Below, piece after piece: positions 5,610 through 8,140 of a DNA stretch of 8,140 nucleotides (position 1 is the stretch's first letter; every line of letters starts with the position of its first letter). The stretch is from an uncultured Thermomicrobiales bacterium. Its GTDB lineage: Bacteria; Chloroflexota; Chloroflexia; Thermomicrobiales; UBA6265. The notes beneath the pieces are model-generated. The model saw only the letters and a list, made by a program, of their open reading frames with translations. It was not told the origin of the DNA and did no database searches. Location: contig CADCWJ010000318.1 of NCBI GenBank assembly GCA_902806365.1, positions 1 through 8,140 on the forward strand, written 5' to 3'. The translations under genes and the position numbers were made by a program.

Positions 5610-7430
5610 ATGTCAGCGGACGTTCAGGACATATCGACGATGGACATCGACGTTGCCATCGACTCTGGCAACGATCGGGAGTACGAGCTGGCGCGGATGC
5701 GCCACTCAGCGGCACACCTCATGGCCGAAGCCGTCCAGGAGATGTTCCCCAAGGCAAAATTCGGCATCGGACCCGCGATCGCCAACGGCTTCTACTACGA
5801 CTTCGAGCTTCCCAGACCGCTCACTCCCGACGATCTCATCCAGATCGAACAGCGGATGCGCACCCACCGCAAGAAAAACGAATCCTTCGTGCGCACCGAA
5901 CGTTCCCGGGAGGAGGCGCTCGCCCTGTTCGGCGACAACCCGTACAAGGTCGAGCTGATCGAAGGGTTTCCCGACGACGAGACGATCACAACGTATCAAC
6001 AAGGGAGTTTCCTCGATCTCTGCCGGGGGCCACACGTCGCGTCTACCCGCGAGATCGGCCCGTTCAAGCTCCAGTCAATTGCCGGTGCCTACTGGCGTGG
6101 GGACGAGAAACGCCCCATGCTCCAGCGCATTTATGGAACGGCCTGGCCCACGCAGCAGGAGCTCGACGATTACCTCAACATGCTGGAAGAGGCGCGGAAG
6201 CGCGATCATCGCCGCCTGGGCCGTGAGCTCGACCTCTTCTCGGTCTCTGAAGATATCGGCCCCGGCCTGATCCTGTGGCACCCCAAAGGCGCGATGATCC
6301 GCTACCTCGTCGAGCAATTCGAGAATGAGGCGCAACTCGACCAGGGATATAACCTCGTCTACACGCCGCACATCGCGTCCGAGAAGATCTACAGGACATC
6401 GGGGCACCTCGAGACCTACGGGGAGAACATGTACTCGCCGATGTCGATCGAAGAGGTCGATTACTACCTCAAGCCGATGAACTGCCCCGGCCATATCATG
6501 ATCTTCAAGAATCAGGTTCACTCCTACCGAGAGCTGCCCGTTCGGTACGCCGAGCTTGGTACCGTCTACCGCTACGAGCGGTCCGGCACGCTCCACGGCA
6601 TGCTCCGCGTCCGTGGCTTTACGCAGGACGACGCTCACATCTTCTGCACGCACGAGCAGGTGGTCGACGAGCTGGTCGGCGTGATCGATCTCGTGCAGGA
6701 GGTGGCTGACGTGTTCGGGTACCGGTTCGAAGCCTATCTCGGGACGCGCCCGGAAAAGGCGATCGGTGACGACGCGACCTGGGAACGCGCCGAGAACGCG
6801 CTCAAGCGCGCGCTCGAAATACGCAACCTCGCCTACACGCTGGATCAGGGCGAAGGCGCGTTCTATGGCCCCAAGATCGACGTCAAATGGGTCGACGCGC
6901 TGGGACGGGCTTGGACCGGCCCGACGATCCAGCTCGACTTCAACCTTCCCGAGCGGTTCGATGTCAACTACATCGCCGAAGACGGCGAACGCCATCGCGT
7001 GGCCATGATCCACCGCACGCTCCTCGGGTCGATGGAGCGCTTCATCGGTGGCCTCGTCGAGCACTACGCCGGCGCATTTCCCGCCTGGCTGGCACCGGTC
7101 CAGGTCACGGTGATTCCGATCACGGACGATCAGGTGGAGTTCGCACAAGCGGTCGGGGATCGCCTCAAGGACGGCGGATTGCGCGCAAACGTCGACACGT
7201 CCGGAGGAAGGATGCAGGCCAAGATCCGCAACGCCCAGCTCCAGAAGATTCCCTACATGCTCGTAGTGGGCAAGCGCGAAGCGGAAGCCAACAGCGTGGC
7301 CGTTCGCCTCCGCGACGGCGAGGATCTGGGGGCGATGTCGATCGACCAGTTCCTCGACATGGTACAGCCGGTCGTGGAGTCGAAGTCGCTCGATCTGCGT
7401 ATGCCGGGAGACCCTGGCCGGTCCACGTAG
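5610..7430 (+). CDS. thrS: Threonine--tRNA ligase (threonyl-tRNA synthetase), form without TGS domain
   Basis: The 606-residue class II synthetase charges tRNA-Thr with threonine using ATP. The editing domain comes first: HSAAH (His32, His36) and LCRGPH (Cys138, His142), which clear Ser-tRNA-Thr. The catalytic core follows, with NCPGH (Cys292), DDAH (His343) and IHRTLLGSMERF (His468) as the three zinc ligands. Motif 2 is YRYERSGTLHGMLRVRGF and motif 3 includes GSMERFIGGLVEHYAG. The C-terminal anticodon-binding domain starts near WLAPVQVTVIPI. The usual N-terminal TGS domain of about 60 residues is absent; the sequence goes almost directly into the editing domain. ATG at 5610 is chosen because AAGGGAG (5598-5604) lies 5 bases before it. 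The longer open frame from GTG 5490 runs through the T-box terminator and is not credible. Expression is controlled by the T-box leader upstream. The C-terminal about 15 residues are non-conserved. Confidence 0.97.
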   Translation: MSADVQDISTMDIDVAIDSGNDREYELARMRHSAAHLMAEAVQEMFPKAKFGIGPAIANGFYYDFELPRPLTPDDLIQIEQRMRTHRKKNESFVRTERSREEALALFGDNPYKVELIEGFPDDETITTYQQGSFLDLCRGPHVASTREIGPFKLQSIAGAYWRGDEKRPMLQRIYGTAWPTQQELDDYLNMLEEARKRDHRRLGRELDLFSVSEDIGPGLILWHPKGAMIRYLVEQFENEAQLDQGYNLVYTPHIASEKIYRTSGHLETYGENMYSPMSIEEVDYYLKPMNCPGHIMIFKNQVHSYRELPVRYAELGTVYRYERSGTLHGMLRVRGFTQDDAHIFCTHEQVVDELVGVIDLVQEVADVFGYRFEAYLGTRPEKAIGDDATWERAENALKRALEIRNLAYTLDQGEGAFYGPKIDVKWVDALGRAWTGPTIQLDFNLPERFDVNYIAEDGERHRVAMIHRTLLGSMERFIGGLVEHYAGAFPAWLAPVQVTVIPITDDQVEFAQAVGDRLKDGGLRANVDTSGGRMQAKIRNAQLQKIPYMLVVGKREAEANSVAVRLRDGEDLGAMSIDQFLDMVQPVVESKSLDLRMPGDPGRST

Positions 7431-7519
7431 CAGCCCACCTGGAAAGACCATCGATGGTGACCACTGCAGCGCTCCTCAGGGCGAGCCAGGCCGTGCATCT
7501 GCGCTCCGGGACGGGCAGG
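7431..7519. other. Convergent intergenic gap with a 12-base palindrome
   Basis: This 89-base gap separates the ends of thrS (+) and the peptidase gene (-). It holds a perfect 12-base palindrome ACCATCGATGGT (7447-7458) and a repeated GCGCTCC (7468-7474, 7501-7507). I see no stem with a T-run on either strand, so no intrinsic terminator for either gene is visible. Confidence 0.4.
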
Positions 7520-8140
7520 TCAGGTGAGCAGGCGTAGTGCCGCGACCGCGTAGGCGCGGGTCGCCTGTAGCAACTCGTCGATCCCGACCCATTCGTCCGG
7601 CACGTGCGCCAGACTGGGATCGCCGGGACCATAGATGATTGTCGGCACTCCCTGGCGGGCGAAGAACCGTCCGTCCGTCGCCATGCTGAATCCGGTCGGC
7701 TCCGTCGAAAGTCCGAGCACGTCGTTCGCGCCGATCATTGCCCGAACCAGCGGCTCACCCTCGTCCGCCAGCGTCGCCGGGCCACCGAAGCGGGCATCAC
7801 CGAGGGTCACCGTTATACCGGGCATGTCGGCTACAACTTGCTGGGCGATCTCCAGCATCTCGGCTCGCACCGAGTCCGGCTCTTCGCCCGGGACCAGTCT
7901 CCGGTCGATATAGATCGAGGCGAAGTCGGGCACCACGTTCGTCTTCACGCCACCCGTCATCAGGTTCACGGAGCCTGATGACGGATGAAAATGTCGATGG
8001 GTCCGGCGCTCCAGGATCGGCCAATACTCCCGGCGGAGTGCCACGATGACCTCCGCCGCGGCTTCGATCGCGTTGGCCCCTTCCCATGGCAGCGCCCCGT
8101 GAGCGGTTCGGCCGCGAACGATCAACTCGGTCGGGGCGGC
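7520..8140 (-). CDS. M20-family metallopeptidase/deacylase (ArgE/DapE/carboxypeptidase G2-like), C-terminal part
   Basis: The frame is open to the right edge, so the start and N-terminal catalytic half lie outside; the TTG at 8125 is internal. About 206 residues remain. IVRGRTAHGALPWEGANAIEAA begins the dimerisation (lid) domain of M20 enzymes. GGVKTNVVPDFASIYIDRRLVPGE is the segment whose Asn and Arg contact substrate in this family. The protein returns to the catalytic domain with TDGRFFARQGVPTIIYGPGDPSLAHVPDEWVGIDEL, whose His in the AHxPDE motif is a metal ligand. Members are zinc enzymes that hydrolyse N-acyl amino acids or peptides, as in arginine (ArgE) or lysine (DapE) synthesis. The visible half does not separate these from general amidohydrolases, so no symbol is given. 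The upstream metal ligands cannot be checked here. It is transcribed towards thrS, so it is not part of that operon. Confidence 0.88.
   Translation of the reverse strand, partial: AAPTELIVRGRTAHGALPWEGANAIEAAAEVIVALRREYWPILERRTHRHFHPSSGSVNLMTGGVKTNVVPDFASIYIDRRLVPGEEPDSVRAEMLEIAQQVVADMPGITVTLGDARFGGPATLADEGEPLVRAMIGANDVLGLSTEPTGFSMATDGRFFARQGVPTIIYGPGDPSLAHVPDEWVGIDELLQATRAYAVAALRLLT

Noticed and set aside
6075..7451. 458-residue open frame on the minus strand, antisense to thrS
   Set aside because: It has no family motifs, is a GC-driven shadow, and the plus strand has all the ThrRS motifs.
7447..7458. Perfect palindrome ACCATCGATGGT as a bidirectional terminator or operator
   Set aside because: There is no T-run on either strand and no promoter nearby; a single 12-base palindrome can arise by chance.

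Overview
This 8.1-kb window is GC-rich bacterial chromosome carrying ordinary housekeeping genes. I see no mobile element, CRISPR array, phage gene or defence system. The likely source is a Gram-positive-like or monoderm-related lineage, with Chloroflexota (Thermomicrobia/Sphaerobacter-like) my best guess. The reasons are a T-box leader in front of thrS, a type III pantothenate kinase, an accessory EF-G-like GTPase with a DxPGY G3 motif, a TGS-less threonyl-tRNA synthetase, a tRNA-Val(GAC) without encoded CCA, and high GC. This assignment is inference, not proof.

Layout, left to right. (1) 1-462 (+): 3' part of coaX, type III pantothenate kinase, cut by the left edge. (2) 463-622: intergenic stretch with a good sigma70-type promoter and a leader holding overlapping inverted repeats and a third copy of the same motif inside the next gene. 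(3) 623-2701 (+): full-length EF-G-like translational GTPase with several unusual G-motif residues. (4) 2771-3208 (+): short RNase H-fold protein, followed at once by a strong hairpin. (5) 3340-3864 (+): nucleoside 2-deoxyribosyltransferase-family protein. (6) 3902-3975 (+): tRNA-Val(GAC) with a near-consensus promoter whose -35 box overlaps the preceding stop codon. (7) 4067-5269 (+): exported, membrane-anchored D-Ala-D-Ala carboxypeptidase. (8) 5244-5609: promoter plus a T-box riboswitch with antiterminator and intrinsic terminator. (9) 5610-7430 (+): thrS. (10) 7520-8140 (-): C-terminal part of an M20-family metallopeptidase/deacylase, convergent with thrS and cut by the right edge.

The genes do not form one pathway. 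The common thread is translation and core metabolism: EF-G-like factor, tRNA-Val, threonyl-tRNA synthetase with tRNA-sensing leader, CoA synthesis, nucleoside metabolism and cell-wall maturation. The best understood regulation is thrS: uncharged tRNA-Thr should stabilise the antiterminator at 5503-5532 and prevent the mutually exclusive terminator at 5519-5548. The least explained signal is the set of competing hairpins around the ribosome-binding site of the EF-G-like gene. That site and the altered GTPase motifs of the same protein are the items most worth checking.
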